Source: Halomonas maura
Lineage (GTDB): Bacteria > Pseudomonadota > Gammaproteobacteria > Pseudomonadales > Halomonadaceae
DNA: 64,000 bases
Direction: 5' to 3'
Assembly: GCF_030409305.1 (NCBI RefSeq)
Contig: NZ_JAUFPQ010000002.1
Coordinates: forward strand, 1-64,000
The notes beneath the pieces were generated by a model, which worked only from the letters and a program-made list of their open reading frames with translations, had not been told where the DNA came from and made no database searches. Positions 54,148 through 64,000 of the stretch are shown here, piece by piece. Each line of letters begins with the position of its first letter. Position 1 is the first letter of the stretch. A program made the position numbers and the translations under genes.

Positions 54148-55248
54148 ATGGCTCTGGAGGCCAGGGAGTGGCTGCTGCTGTCCCGGTTGCCCGGCATCGG
54201 CGCGGCCGGACTGGCCGAGCTCGCCAACCGGGGACCGGCCTGGCCGGAGGGCTGGCTGGCGGTGCTGCCCGCGCCGGCCGGCCGGGCCCTGCGGCTGTGG
54301 CTCGACCACCCCGCGCGCAGCCCGCTCACCCCGCGGCTCGAGGCCGACCAGGCCTGGCTCGACGCCGCGGCCGACCGTCACCTCCTGCATCCCGACCATC
54401 CCGCCTGGCCGCCCCTGCTCGGCCAGATCGCCGACCCGCCGCCGGTGCTCTGGGCCTGGGGCGATCTCCAGGCCCTGGTGCCGCCCAGGCTGGCCATGGT
54501 CGGCTCGCGCCGGCCGACCCGGGAGGGCCTCACCAACGCCGCCGGCTTCGCCCGGGAGCTCGCCCGGCAAGGCTGGTGCGTGGTCAGCGGCATGGCCCTG
54601 GGCATCGACGGCGCGGCCCAGCGCGCGGCCCTGGAGGCCGGCGGCTGCAGCGTGGCGGTACTCGGCTGCGGGGTCGACGTGGTCTACCCGGCGCGCCACC
54701 GCGACCTCCACGCGCGGCTGCACGCCACCGGCGGCCTGCTGGTCGCCGAGCATCCCCCCGGCACCGCGGCCCGGGCGGCGTTCTTCCCGCGGCGCAATCG
54801 CATCGTCACCGGCCTGTCGCTGGGCGTGCTGGTGGTCGAGGCCGCCGAGCAGAGCGGCTCGCTGGTCAGCGCCCGGCTGGCCAACGAGCAGGGCCGCGAG
54901 GTCTTCGCCCTGCCGGGGTCCATCCACAATCCCCAGGCCCGGGGCTGCCTGCGGCTGATCCGTGACGGGGCGGCGCTGGTCCGCCAGGTGGACGATATCC
55001 TCGACGAGCTCGTGCACTGGCCGGGGGCCAGGCCGGCCAGCGCGGCAGCGGCCACGCCCGCCCCGGCCCGGGAGGACCCGCTGCTGGGCTGGCTCAGCGA
55101 CACGCCCACGCCGGTGGATGCCCTGGTCGATCTCACCGGCCTCGGGGTCACGGAGTGCCAGCGCCGCTTGCTGGAGCTCGAGCTCGCGGGCCAGGCGTGC
55201 CCGGCCATGGGCGGCTGGGTGCGCCTGCCGACGCGGCACAGCCCATGA
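54148..55248 (+). CDS. dprA: DNA processing protein DprA
   Basis: 366 aa. Loads RecA on incoming single-stranded DNA during transformation. Rossmann-like core: AMVGSRRPTREG, VVSGMALGIDGAAQRAAL, AVLGCGVDVVYPARH, FPRRNRIVTGLS and VVEAAEQSGSLVSARLA. N-terminal SAM-like and C-terminal winged-helix domains are present. Confidence 0.95.
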   Translation: MALEAREWLLLSRLPGIGAAGLAELANRGPAWPEGWLAVLPAPAGRALRLWLDHPARSPLTPRLEADQAWLDAAADRHLLHPDHPAWPPLLGQIADPPPVLWAWGDLQALVPPRLAMVGSRRPTREGLTNAAGFARELARQGWCVVSGMALGIDGAAQRAALEAGGCSVAVLGCGVDVVYPARHRDLHARLHATGGLLVAEHPPGTAARAAFFPRRNRIVTGLSLGVLVVEAAEQSGSLVSARLANEQGREVFALPGSIHNPQARGCLRLIRDGAALVRQVDDILDELVHWPGARPASAAAATPAPAREDPLLGWLSDTPTPVDALVDLTGLGVTECQRRLLELELAGQACPAMGGWVRLPTRHSP

Positions 55249-55287
55249 TAGAATGCCGGCCGTCGTCATCGCACCGGACCCCATGCC

Positions 55288-56803
<1,516 letters not shown>

Positions 56804-56950
56804 GCGTCTGCTCGCCGGAATCGCGGCGTTGCGCGATGCCCGCATTCCTCACCTATTGCTCATCGGCTGCGGATGCTGCGCTCCGGGCGCCTTGCGCTTC
56901 CCGGCGCTCGACGGCTTCTTCAGCGCTTCCCGGGACACTATGGAGTTTCC

Positions 56951-57763
56951 ATGACTGACCGTTACTGCGTGTTCGGCCACCCCGTCGGCCATTCCAGGTC
57001 GCCGGCCATCCATGCGGCCTTCGCCGAGCAGACCGGCGAGGCCCTCGAGTACACCGCCATCGAGGCGCCGCTGGACGACTTCGCCGGGGCCTGGCGCGAG
57101 TTCGTCGCCGCCGGGGGTCGCGGGGCCAATGTCACCGTGCCCTTCAAGGAGGACGCCTATCGACTGTGCGACGCGCTGACGCCCCGGGCCCGGCGGGCCG
57201 GGGCGGTCAACACCCTGCTGCGCACGGCGGAGGGCGGCACCCTCGGCGACACCACCGACGGCGCGGGGCTGGTGGGGGACCTGCAGCGCCACGGCGTGAC
57301 GCTGGCGGGAGCCCGGGTGCTGGTGCTGGGCGCCGGCGGGGCCGTGCGCGGCGTGCTCGAGCCGTTGCTCGCGGCAGGGCCCGCGAGCCTGCATATCGCC
57401 AACCGCACCGCGGCCAAGGCCAGGGCCCTGGCCGAGGACTTCGCCGATCTCGGGCCGGTGAGCGGCGGCGGCTTCGAGGCCGTCGAGGGCCCCTTCGAGG
57501 TGGTGATCAACGGCACCAGCGCGAGCCTCGCCGGCGAGCTGCCGCCGCTGCCCGACGCGCTGTTCGCCCCGGGGGCGACCGCCTACGACATGATGTACGG
57601 CGCCGAGCCCACCGTCTTCCTGCGCTGGGCCGAGGCGCGCGGCGCCCGCGGCATCGACGGCCTGGGCATGCTGGTGGGCCAGGCCGCCGAGTCGTTCCAT
57701 CTGTGGCGCGGCAAGCGCCCGGACGTTGCCCCCGTGCAGGAGCGCCTCCGGCAGGCGCTGTGA
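56951..57763 (+). CDS. aroE: Shikimate dehydrogenase
   Basis: 270 aa from ATG 56951 with GGAG upstream. NADPH-dependent reduction of 3-dehydroshikimate. Substrate residues [16 protein letters not shown] and [12 protein letters not shown] (catalytic Lys), and the NADP loop [16 protein letters not shown] with NRTAAKA. The C-terminal [13 protein letters not shown] is present. Spacer to hemF is 147 bp with no gene. Confidence 0.96.
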   Translation: MTDRYCVFGHPVGHSRSPAIHAAFAEQTGEALEYTAIEAPLDDFAGAWREFVAAGGRGANVTVPFKEDAYRLCDALTPRARRAGAVNTLLRTAEGGTLGDTTDGAGLVGDLQRHGVTLAGARVLVLGAGGAVRGVLEPLLAAGPASLHIANRTAAKARALAEDFADLGPVSGGGFEAVEGPFEVVINGTSASLAGELPPLPDALFAPGATAYDMMYGAEPTVFLRWAEARGARGIDGLGMLVGQAAESFHLWRGKRPDVAPVQERLRQAL

Positions 57764-57802
57764 AGCGCTAGCGCCAAGCCAAGCGGATCGGCGCTAGCGC
57801 TT
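57763..57802. terminator. Bidirectional terminator
   Basis: AAGCGCTAGCGCC and GGCGCTAGCGCTT pair over a 14-nt loop and are followed by TCTTG. The right arm includes the stop codon of the convergent gene at 57794. Confidence 0.75.
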
Positions 57803-58054
57803 CTTGAGGTAGAGCCCCGCCATGCAGCAGGCCAGGCCGGCCAGCGACACCAGCATGCCGCCGTTGACCAGCCAGGGGCGGCGCTCGATCCAGGGCACGA
57901 AGGGCTGGGGCGTCTCGCGGCACGTGCCGGCCAGATAGTCCCAGTGGCCCTGCTGGACCAGCAGGCACTCCCGGACATCGCCCAGCTCCAGGAAATAGAT
58001 GCCCATCAGCACCAGGATGGGCAGGACCAGCAACAGCAGTCCGATTCTCAGCAT
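57794..58054 (-). CDS. Small two-helix membrane protein
   Basis: 86 aa. A signal-anchor helix at the start (GLLLLVLPILVLMGIYFLE), a short loop with three Cys (one in ECLLVQQGHWDYLAGTCRE, which has two), and a second helix (GGMLVSLAGLACCMAGLYL) with KKR at the end. Not recognised. 21 bp downstream of the M48 lipoprotein gene end on the same strand, possibly co-transcribed. Confidence 0.65.
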   Translation of the reverse strand: MLRIGLLLLVLPILVLMGIYFLELGDVRECLLVQQGHWDYLAGTCRETPQPFVPWIERRPWLVNGGMLVSLAGLACCMAGLYLKKR

Positions 58055-58075
58055 GCGCTTTCCTTCAGGACGTCA

Positions 58076-58872
58076 TCAGCGCCCGCAGCTCGGGGTGCGG
58101 CCGGCCTGACGGGCCTGTTCAAAGCGCGGCAGGACCTCGGGGATCTGGGCCTCGAGGCCGGCGATGCGCTGGCCGTGGCTGGGGTGGGTGGACATCCACT
58201 CCGGCGGCTGGCCGCCGCCGGCGGCGCTCATGTTCTGCCACAGGGCCACGCTGGCCCGGGGATCGAAGCCGGCCTCGGCCATCAGCTGCAGGCCGATCAC
58301 GTCCGCCTCGCTCTCGTGGCGACGCGAGAAGGGCAGCAGGATGCCGTACTGGGCGCCCAGGCCCATGGCGGCCATGACCTGCTCACCGCCGGCGCCCTCC
58401 AGGCCCGCCGCCGACGACAGCACCGAGAGCCCGAGGTTGGTGGCGCTCTGGGTCGAGGCACGCTCGTTGGCATGGTGGGCCAGCACATGGCCGATCTCGT
58501 GGCCGATGACCGCGGCCAGCTGATCCTGGTTCTCGGCGATGTCGAGCAGGCCGGTATTGACCCCCACATAGCCGCCGGGCAGGGCGAAGGCGTTGGCCGA
58601 GTCGTCCTCGAAGACCTTCACCTGCCAGCCTCCCTCGCGGGCCTGCGGCGGCAGGCTGCGAACGATGGCCTCGGTCACGCACTGCACCTGGCGGTAGGCA
58701 GCGCCGCCCACGGTGGGGCGCTCCTGCTGGTACTGGTCAAAGGCCTGGGCACCCATCTGGTCGAGCTGCTCGTCAGACATCAGGGTCAACTGCGAGCGAC
58801 CGGTGGGCGAAGTGGTGCAGGCCGCCAGGGCGAGGCTCAGCGCCCCCACGGCCACTCCATGTATCCAACGCA
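58076..58872 (-). CDS. M48 metallopeptidase lipoprotein (LoiP/YcaL-like)
   Basis: 264 aa from ATG 58872 with AGGAGG 7 nt upstream. Lipobox LAAC. Zinc protease motif HEIGHVLAHH with the third ligand Glu in HESEADVIG; the LPGGYVGVNTGLL strand precedes. Periplasmic outer-membrane quality-control protease in type. Active site complete. Confidence 0.92.
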
Positions 58873-58992
58873 TCTGGGATCCTCCTGGGGCCGTCAGGGG
58901 CGGGGCCACTGGACGGCTTGTCACGGTTCGCCACAAGATACCCTGATCGCCGGCGAGGTCAAACCGCGAAACCTGCAACGAAGGAGGAAGTC

Positions 58993-59862
58993 ATGGACGA
59001 GGAGCTGGCGCGGCGTCTGCTGCACCTGGTGGAGCGGGTGGAAGCCTGGCTGCCGCCGCCCCCGGTCGAGATCGACTGGGGGCGCGATATCGCCGCCCTC
59101 TGGCAGCGGCATGCCCTGGGCGGGCATCTGGTCCCGGTGCCGCCCCGGGACACCCTGGGGCTGGCGGCGCTGCTGGGCATCGAGCGGCAGAAGCGGGCCC
59201 TGGTCGACAATACCCGCGCCTTCCTGCGCGGCCATCCCGCCAACCACGCCCTGCTGTGGGGCGCCCGGGGCAGCGGCAAGTCGTCGCTGGTCCGCGCGCT
59301 GCTCAACGACCTGGCCGCGGAGGGCCTGCGGCTGGTGCAGGTGGATCGCCACGACCTGGCCGGCCTGCCGAGCCTGGTCGAGGGACTGCGCCGGGAACGC
59401 CATCGCTTCGTGGTCTACTGCGACGACCTGTCCTTCGAGGGGCACGATGACGCCTACAAGGCGCTGAAGAGCGTGCTCGACGGGACGCTCACCGGCCCGC
59501 CCGAGAACGTGCTGCTCTACGCCACCTCCAATCGCCGCCACCTGCTGCCCGAGTCGATGAGCGACAACGACGCCACCCGCCTGGTGGGCGACGAGCTGCA
59601 CCATGGCGACGCCGTGGAGGAGAAGATCTCGCTCTCCGACCGCTTCGGCCTGTGGCTGGGCTTCCATCCCTTCGATCAGGCGGTCTACCTGGAGACCTGT
59701 CGTCACTGGGTCGCGCACCTCGGCACGCCCGCGGACTGGACGGCCGAGGCCCGGGCCGAGGCGATCCGCTTCGCCACCCTGCGCGGCGCTCGCAGCGGCC
59801 GGGTGGCGTGGCAGTTCGCCTGCCAGTGGGTGGGCACGCGCCGGCTGCAGGCCTCGCCCTGA
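58993..59862 (+). CDS. DUF815 family ATPase
   Basis: 289 aa from ATG 58993 after AAGGAGG. AAA+ P-loop protein: LLWGARGSGKSSLVRALL (Walker A, about 95-112), RFVVYCDDLSFEGHDD (Walker B) and LLYATSNRRHLLPE (sensor 1). Family members are soluble AAA+ proteins of unknown role, related to YifB/ClpX-like cores without extra domains. Divergent from the M48 gene. Confidence 0.9.
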   Translation: MDEELARRLLHLVERVEAWLPPPPVEIDWGRDIAALWQRHALGGHLVPVPPRDTLGLAALLGIERQKRALVDNTRAFLRGHPANHALLWGARGSGKSSLVRALLNDLAAEGLRLVQVDRHDLAGLPSLVEGLRRERHRFVVYCDDLSFEGHDDAYKALKSVLDGTLTGPPENVLLYATSNRRHLLPESMSDNDATRLVGDELHHGDAVEEKISLSDRFGLWLGFHPFDQAVYLETCRHWVAHLGTPADWTAEARAEAIRFATLRGARSGRVAWQFACQWVGTRRLQASP

Positions 59863-60483
59863 TCAGCCCTGGGGCACCAGCTCGCCGTTCTCGCCGACGG
59901 CCATGCGGATCGTCGGGGTCAGCAGGCCGGCGGGCAGCGTCATGCCCAGGCCGCGAAGGTCGCCGGGGCTGATCGCCAGCTCGCTGCCGGCGGGCAGTTC
60001 GCCGCGGCGGGCGAGCTGGCTGGCGAGTTCCACCACCGGGGCCAGGCGGCGCTGGTCCGTGGCCAGCACATCGAAGGCCACGGGCAGGCGCAGCTTGGCA
60101 TCGCTGGCGGCGTTGAGGGTCACGTCCTGCTGGTAGCGACCGCTCAGCGCCTCGGCGCCCGGCATGTCCAGGCGCCAGCGGAAGCCGGCCATCTCCACCG
60201 GCGGCGTGCCGGCGGGCAGGCCGAGGCCCAGCGCCAGGGTGGCCTGCACCGGCAGGCTGCCCGCGCCCAGGCTCGAGGCGATCAGCGAGGTGAGATCGCC
60301 GCTATCCAGGCGGGCGTCGACGGCGTAGGGGCCGATGCGGACCTCTTCCACGCCCAGCGAGGTGACCGCCAGGCGAAAGGCGAACAGGCCGGTCTGGGGC
60401 AGCGCCAGGCAGCCGCCCAGCAGGGCGGCCAGGCACAGGGAGGCCGGCAGGCGCCAGCGGGTCGGGAAGCGACGGGAGCGCAT
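59863..60483 (-). CDS. LEA-like lipoprotein
   Basis: 206 aa from ATG 60483. Lipobox LLGGC. The remaining 180 residues are strand-rich with internal similarity to water-stress/hypersensitive (LEA_2, WHy-type) domains: RIGPYAVDARLDSGDL, VEMAGFRWRLDMPG. I am not certain of the family. Outer-membrane or periplasmic. Stop is adjacent to the convergent DUF815 stop. Confidence 0.6.
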   Translation of the reverse strand: MRSRRFPTRWRLPASLCLAALLGGCLALPQTGLFAFRLAVTSLGVEEVRIGPYAVDARLDSGDLTSLIASSLGAGSLPVQATLALGLGLPAGTPPVEMAGFRWRLDMPGAEALSGRYQQDVTLNAASDAKLRLPVAFDVLATDQRRLAPVVELASQLARRGELPAGSELAISPGDLRGLGMTLPAGLLTPTIRMAVGENGELVPQG

Positions 60484-60636
60484 CGGGGGTCTCCGGAGGG
60501 GGGGGGGAATCGCATTCTGCGAATATTCAACGATGTGGCAGGGCCGGCGTATTTGAGGGGCGCCGGCCCGGCGCGTCAAGGGCCCGTGGGCGTCGACGGC
60601 GTCTCGCCGAGGGAAAGTTGTCGACCGGAGACGACA

Positions 60637-60670
60637 CCGCCCGGCCCGTGCGCGAGCACGGACCGGGCGG
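60637..60670 (-). terminator. Hairpin terminator after der
   Basis: CCGCCCGG-C-CCGTGC pairs with GCACGG-A-CCGGGCGG (4-nt loop, one mismatch) 30 bp after the der stop. No T tract on either strand. Confidence 0.6.
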
Positions 60671-60699
60671 GGCAGGGGGGAAGGAGCCGGGCAAGCGCC

Positions 60700-62103
60700 T
60701 CAGCGTCGGCCGCGGCGCGCCTCCTTGGTGCGGTCCAGCTCGCGCTTCTTGGCCTTCTCGCGGTCGCTGGCGCCGGCCAGGTTGTCGTAGGGGTTCTTGC
60801 CCGAGCGGAACTCGAAGCGCATCGGCGTGCCACGCACCTTGAGCACCTTGCGGAAGGTGTTGGTCAGGTAGCGCTTGTAGGCCTCGGGCAGCGAGTCCGT
60901 CTGGTTGCCGTGGACGACGATGATCGGCGGGTTGCTGCCGCCCTGGTGGGCCATGCGCAGCTTGATGCGCCGGCCGTTGACCATCGGCGGCTGGTGCTGC
61001 TCCACGGCGTCCTGGAGGATGTTGGTCAGCCGGTTGGTGGACCAGTGGCTGTTGGCGGAGGCGAAGGCCCGCTCCAGCGAGGGGTAGAGGTCGCCCACCG
61101 CGGTGCCGTGCAGCGCCGAGATGAAGTGCAGCTCGGCGTAGTCGGCGAAGCCCAGGCGGCGCTTGATCTCGGTGCGCATCCGCTCCTTGGCCTCGCTCTC
61201 CAGCCCGTCCCACTTGTTGACCGCCAGCACCAGCGCCCGGCCGCTGGTCAGCACGTAGTCGAGCAGGTGCAGGTCCTGCTCCACCAGGCCGCTGCGGGCG
61301 TCCAGCACCATGATGGCGACATGGCACTCCTTGATGGCCTCGAGGGTCTTGATGATCGAGAACTTCTCGGCCACCTCGCGGACGTTCTTGCGGCGCCGCA
61401 CGCCGGCGGTATCCACCAGCACGTAGGGCTTGCCGCGGCGCTCGAAGGGGATCTCGATGGCATCCCGGGTGGTGCCGGCCTCGTCGAAGACCACCACCCG
61501 CTCCTCGCCGAGCAGGCGATTGACCAGGGTCGACTTGCCCACGTTGGGGCGACCGATCACGCCGATGCGGATGCCCTTGGTGCCGGTGTCGGCGGGGATG
61601 TCCTCGTCGCGCTCGGGGAAGGGCGTGAGCACCTCATCGATCAGCGTGGTGACGTTGCGGCCATGGGCGGCGGCGATCGGCCGCGGGTCGCCGAGGCCGA
61701 GCTGCCAGAAGTCCGCCATGGCGGAGTGCTCTTCCAGGCCGTCGGTCTTGTTGACCACCAGCCAGGTCTTCTTCTGGTTGATGCGCAGGTGGTTGGCGAT
61801 GGCCTCGTCGGCCACGTTGAGGCCGCTGCGGCCGTCGACCAGGAACAGCACGATATCGGCCTCGTCGATGGCCTGCAGCGACTGCTCGGCCATGGCCGCG
61901 TCGATGCCTTCCTCGTCGCCGCTGATGCCGCCGGTGTCGATCACCGTGTAGGCCTTGCCGCCGAGCATGCCGTTGCCGTACTTGCGATCCCGGGTCAGGC
62001 CCGGGAAGTCGGCCACCAGGGCGTCGCGGGAGCGGGTCAGGCGATTGAACAGGGTCGATTTGCCTACGTTGGGGCGGCCGACCAGAGCGATCACGGGGGT
62101 CAT
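60700..62103 (-). CDS. der: Ribosome assembly GTPase Der (EngA)
   Basis: 467 aa. Two tandem GTPase domains and a C-terminal KH-like domain; needed for 50S assembly. G1 loops [12 protein letters not shown] (about 9) and [12 protein letters not shown] (about 180), DTGG and DTAG G3 motifs, NKTD and NKWD G4 motifs. The start overlaps the bamB stop by 4 nt. Confidence 0.97.
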   Translation of the reverse strand: MTPVIALVGRPNVGKSTLFNRLTRSRDALVADFPGLTRDRKYGNGMLGGKAYTVIDTGGISGDEEGIDAAMAEQSLQAIDEADIVLFLVDGRSGLNVADEAIANHLRINQKKTWLVVNKTDGLEEHSAMADFWQLGLGDPRPIAAAHGRNVTTLIDEVLTPFPERDEDIPADTGTKGIRIGVIGRPNVGKSTLVNRLLGEERVVVFDEAGTTRDAIEIPFERRGKPYVLVDTAGVRRRKNVREVAEKFSIIKTLEAIKECHVAIMVLDARSGLVEQDLHLLDYVLTSGRALVLAVNKWDGLESEAKERMRTEIKRRLGFADYAELHFISALHGTAVGDLYPSLERAFASANSHWSTNRLTNILQDAVEQHQPPMVNGRRIKLRMAHQGGSNPPIIVVHGNQTDSLPEAYKRYLTNTFRKVLKVRGTPMRFEFRSGKNPYDNLAGASDREKAKKRELDRTKEARRGRR

Positions 62104-63248
62104 GGTTGCAGTTCCAGGGCTTCCAGGCTGCCGTCGTCGGCCAGGGCAAAGACGCGACGGCCGTCGGCGAGCGGGCGCACGCTGATGCCGGAGCCGTCGA
62201 TCTCGGTGCGGCCGACGAGGGTGCCCTCACGGGCATCGATAAAGTGGACGTAGCCCTCGAAGTCGCCCACCACCAGGCGGCCGTCGGCGAAGGCCGGGTC
62301 GGTGAGCCCGCGGCCCTCGAGGTCCTCGAGGCGCCACAGCTCCTCGCCGTTGCCGGCGTTCAGGGCCACCAGGTGGCTGGCCTCGTCGACCACGAACAGG
62401 AAGTCGCCGACCAGCACCGGGGTGCGGTAGCTGGACACGTCGCGGGACCAGAGGGTTTCGCCGGTGGTGGCCTGGAGGGCCACCAGGCGACCGTTGTAGC
62501 TGGTGACGAAGAGGCGGCCGTCCTGGGTCAGGATCGGCTGGCCGGCCAGGTCGACCAGGCGTTCGATCTCGTTGCGGCCCTCGGGCGTGGCGATCCGGCG
62601 CTCCCACAGGGGCTGGCCCACGCGGTTGTCGAGGGTGACCAGCCGTCCGTTGGCCAGGCCGGCGAAGGTGACCTGGTCGATCACCCGCGGGGTGCCGGTG
62701 CTGCGCAGGGTCAGCGTCGGGCGCGAGGTGCTGTAGACCCAGCGCTCGGCGCCGCTCTCGCGATCCAGGGCGGTGACCTTGCCGTCCACGGCCTGGACCA
62801 CCAGCAGTTCGCGATTGGGTTGGGGGGCGGCCAGCACCTCGCTGCTGACCCGGGTGCGCCACAGCACCTCGCCGTCGGCCTGGTCGAGAGCCAGCACCTC
62901 GCCGTTGCGGGTGCCCAGGTAGACCCGGTCGGCCACCGCGGTCAGGCCGCTGGAGGCGCCGGCGGACAGCTCGACGGTCCAGCGGGGCTCGCCGCTGTCG
63001 GCATCCAGCGCCTGGACCAGGCCGTGCTGGTCGGCGGCGAAGATGACGTCACCGTCCTGGGCCGGCGACAGGGGATAGCCGCCCAGGCCCAGGCCGTCGC
63101 CGATCTGTTGGTGCCACAGGGTCTCGGTGGTGGTGGTGCCGGCGGTGTCCTGCAATTCCTTCGGCGGGTATTGGGGCTCCACCTTGCCGGCACAGCCGGC
63201 CAGCAGGGCCAGCGCCGCGGTAGCGGCGATCATGAGGTTCGCTTTCAT
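62100..63248 (-). CDS. bamB: Outer membrane assembly lipoprotein BamB
   Basis: 382 aa. Lipobox LLAGC then a full eight-blade PQQ propeller (blades such as [54 protein letters not shown]). Part of the BAM complex that inserts beta-barrels. bamB-der with overlapping ends is the usual arrangement. Confidence 0.96.
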   Translation of the reverse strand: MKANLMIAATAALALLAGCAGKVEPQYPPKELQDTAGTTTTETLWHQQIGDGLGLGGYPLSPAQDGDVIFAADQHGLVQALDADSGEPRWTVELSAGASSGLTAVADRVYLGTRNGEVLALDQADGEVLWRTRVSSEVLAAPQPNRELLVVQAVDGKVTALDRESGAERWVYSTSRPTLTLRSTGTPRVIDQVTFAGLANGRLVTLDNRVGQPLWERRIATPEGRNEIERLVDLAGQPILTQDGRLFVTSYNGRLVALQATTGETLWSRDVSSYRTPVLVGDFLFVVDEASHLVALNAGNGEELWRLEDLEGRGLTDPAFADGRLVVGDFEGYVHFIDAREGTLVGRTEIDGSGISVRPLADGRRVFALADDGSLEALELQP

Positions 63249-63904
63249 CAGGTGGTCTCCTCGACGCCCAGGTCGTCCAGCTTGAGTTGCACGCCGTAGA
63301 GTGGCTGGTCGCTCGCCTCGGACAGGCTGAGCGCCTCGCGCCAGGCGTCACGGGCCGCCTGCCGGTCGCCGAGCATCAGGTGGGCATCGCCGCGGATGTC
63401 GGCCCGCTGGGGCGCGAGGGGCGCGGGGATCTCGCCGTCCAGGGTCGCCAGCGCCGCCTCGGCGGCGTCGTCGGCGAGCTGCAGGCGGGCCAGGCGCAGC
63501 CGGGCCAGGCCCTGCAGGTAGGGGCGCGGGCTCTCGGCGATCAGCCCCTCCAGGGCGGTGACGGCGGCGGCGGTATCGCCGGCCTGCACGGCCAGGCGGG
63601 CGTCCAGCAGCCGGGCCAGGTCGGCATAGAGGCTATCGCCGTGGTCCTCGGTGAGGGTGGTCACCAGGCCGTCGGCCTGCTGGCGGGCGGCCTCGTCGAG
63701 GTCGTCCTGGCCGCTCAGGGTGAGCAGTTGCTGGTAGCGCTGGGAGGCCGCCTCGGCCTGGCCGGCCTGGTAGTCCTGCCAGGCCTTCCAGCCGAACACC
63801 CCGGCGGCGGCGATCACCGCGCCGAGGATCAGCGAGGTGCCGTTCTCCTTCCACCAGCGCTTGATGGCTTCCAGCTGTTCTTCTTCGGTTCTCAGCTCCG
63901 CCAC
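63248..63904 (-). CDS. yfgM: YfgM family SecYEG ancillary protein
   Basis: 218 aa. An N-terminal cytosolic stub (TEEEQLEAIKRWWKENG), one membrane helix (LILGAVIAAAGVFGWKAW) and periplasmic TPR-like helices. YfgM works with PpiD at the Sec translocon. Its stop overlaps the bamB start by one base. hisS-yfgM-bamB-der is conserved. Confidence 0.93.
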   Translation of the reverse strand: MAELRTEEEQLEAIKRWWKENGTSLILGAVIAAAGVFGWKAWQDYQAGQAEAASQRYQQLLTLSGQDDLDEAARQQADGLVTTLTEDHGDSLYADLARLLDARLAVQAGDTAAAVTALEGLIAESPRPYLQGLARLRLARLQLADDAAEAALATLDGEIPAPLAPQRADIRGDAHLMLGDRQAARDAWREALSLSEASDQPLYGVQLKLDDLGVEETT

Positions 63905-63932
63905 GGGCGGTCTCCTTTCTGTCCGCGGGCCG

Positions 63933-64000
63933 TCAGGCGAGGGTCTCGCCTGCCAGCAGGGATGTGAGGGTCGTGGTCAGGTCGGCCTGGGCGAGGCGCT
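63933..64000 (-). CDS. hisS: Histidyl-tRNA synthetase, C-terminal end (partial)
   Basis: Only the last 22 codons are in the window (RLAQADLTTTLTSLLAGETLA, quoted in parts: RLAQADLTTTLTS, LLAGETLA), then TGA. The position upstream of yfgM is the expected place of hisS, but the sequence alone is too short to prove it. Confidence 0.7.
   Translation of the reverse strand, partial: RLAQADLTTTLTSLLAGETLA

Noticed and set aside
56804..56950. Short ORF between hemF and aroE
   Set aside because: No ribosome site and no protein-like pattern; only the aroE leader with its GGAG is supported.

Overview
The window looks like chromosomal DNA of a high-GC gammaproteobacterium, most likely Halomonas or a close relative in the Halomonadaceae. 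This is inferred from protein character, the gene order hisS-yfgM-bamB-der, the trkA/trkH, def-fmt-rsmB and dprA-tsaC-hemF-aroE neighbourhoods, class Ia nrdAB with two ATP cones, and a small structured repeat scattered between genes. No rRNA, tRNA or CRISPR array was seen.

Layout. (1) About 30-3200 is an AT-rich accessory island, unlike the rest of the window. It holds two unrecognised small genes and a reverse transcriptase with a structured non-coding region upstream. This is the most interesting locus. The RT and its upstream RNA form a DRT2-type antiphage system, and the de novo gene (neo) that DRT2 makes by rolling-circle reverse transcription can be read directly from the sequence. A 129-nt template (2611-2739) lies between two ACA motifs in the ncRNA. 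Joined head to tail, it creates a perfect TTGACA-17 bp-TATAAT promoter across the junction, a GGAG ribosome site and ATG inside the unit, and a reading frame with no stop codon (43 codons per unit). In the linear chromosome the promoter halves are in the wrong order and the frame ends at a TGA exactly on the template boundary. (2) 3214-8247: nrdB and nrdA with a NrdR-type promoter, and a small gene at the island edge. (3) 8432-14111: an RstAB-like two-component pair, then divergent metR/metE. (4) 14141-19356: lipoproteins, azoreductase, Tag glycosylase, glyoxalase, DoxX, META lipoprotein. (5) 19395-26087: valS, holC, ilvE and pepA on the minus strand, with three copies of a hairpin repeat (a fourth follows metE). 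(6) 26372-30320: lptF and lptG split by a TnpB-only IS element, then an RDD protein. (7) 30367-36457: Fur-type bfd/bfr, DUF1653, tcdA, truC, aceK, a glycosyltransferase. (8) 36624-40733: small, unrelated, same-strand genes resembling a cassette cluster. (9) 40954-46403: inositol-phosphatase family protein, sirtuin, BASS transporter, tapT, TraB-family protein. (10) 46494-52881: trkH (with a duplicated 3' end), trkA, dodecin, rsmB, fmt, def. (11) 53048-64000: LysM protein, dprA, tsaC, hemF, aroE, M48 lipoprotein, DUF815 ATPase, LEA-like lipoprotein, der, bamB, yfgM and the end of hisS.

Together the core genes cover dNTP synthesis, translation, LPS and outer-membrane assembly, potassium uptake suited to a halophile, iron storage and methionine synthesis. 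The island adds phage defence.
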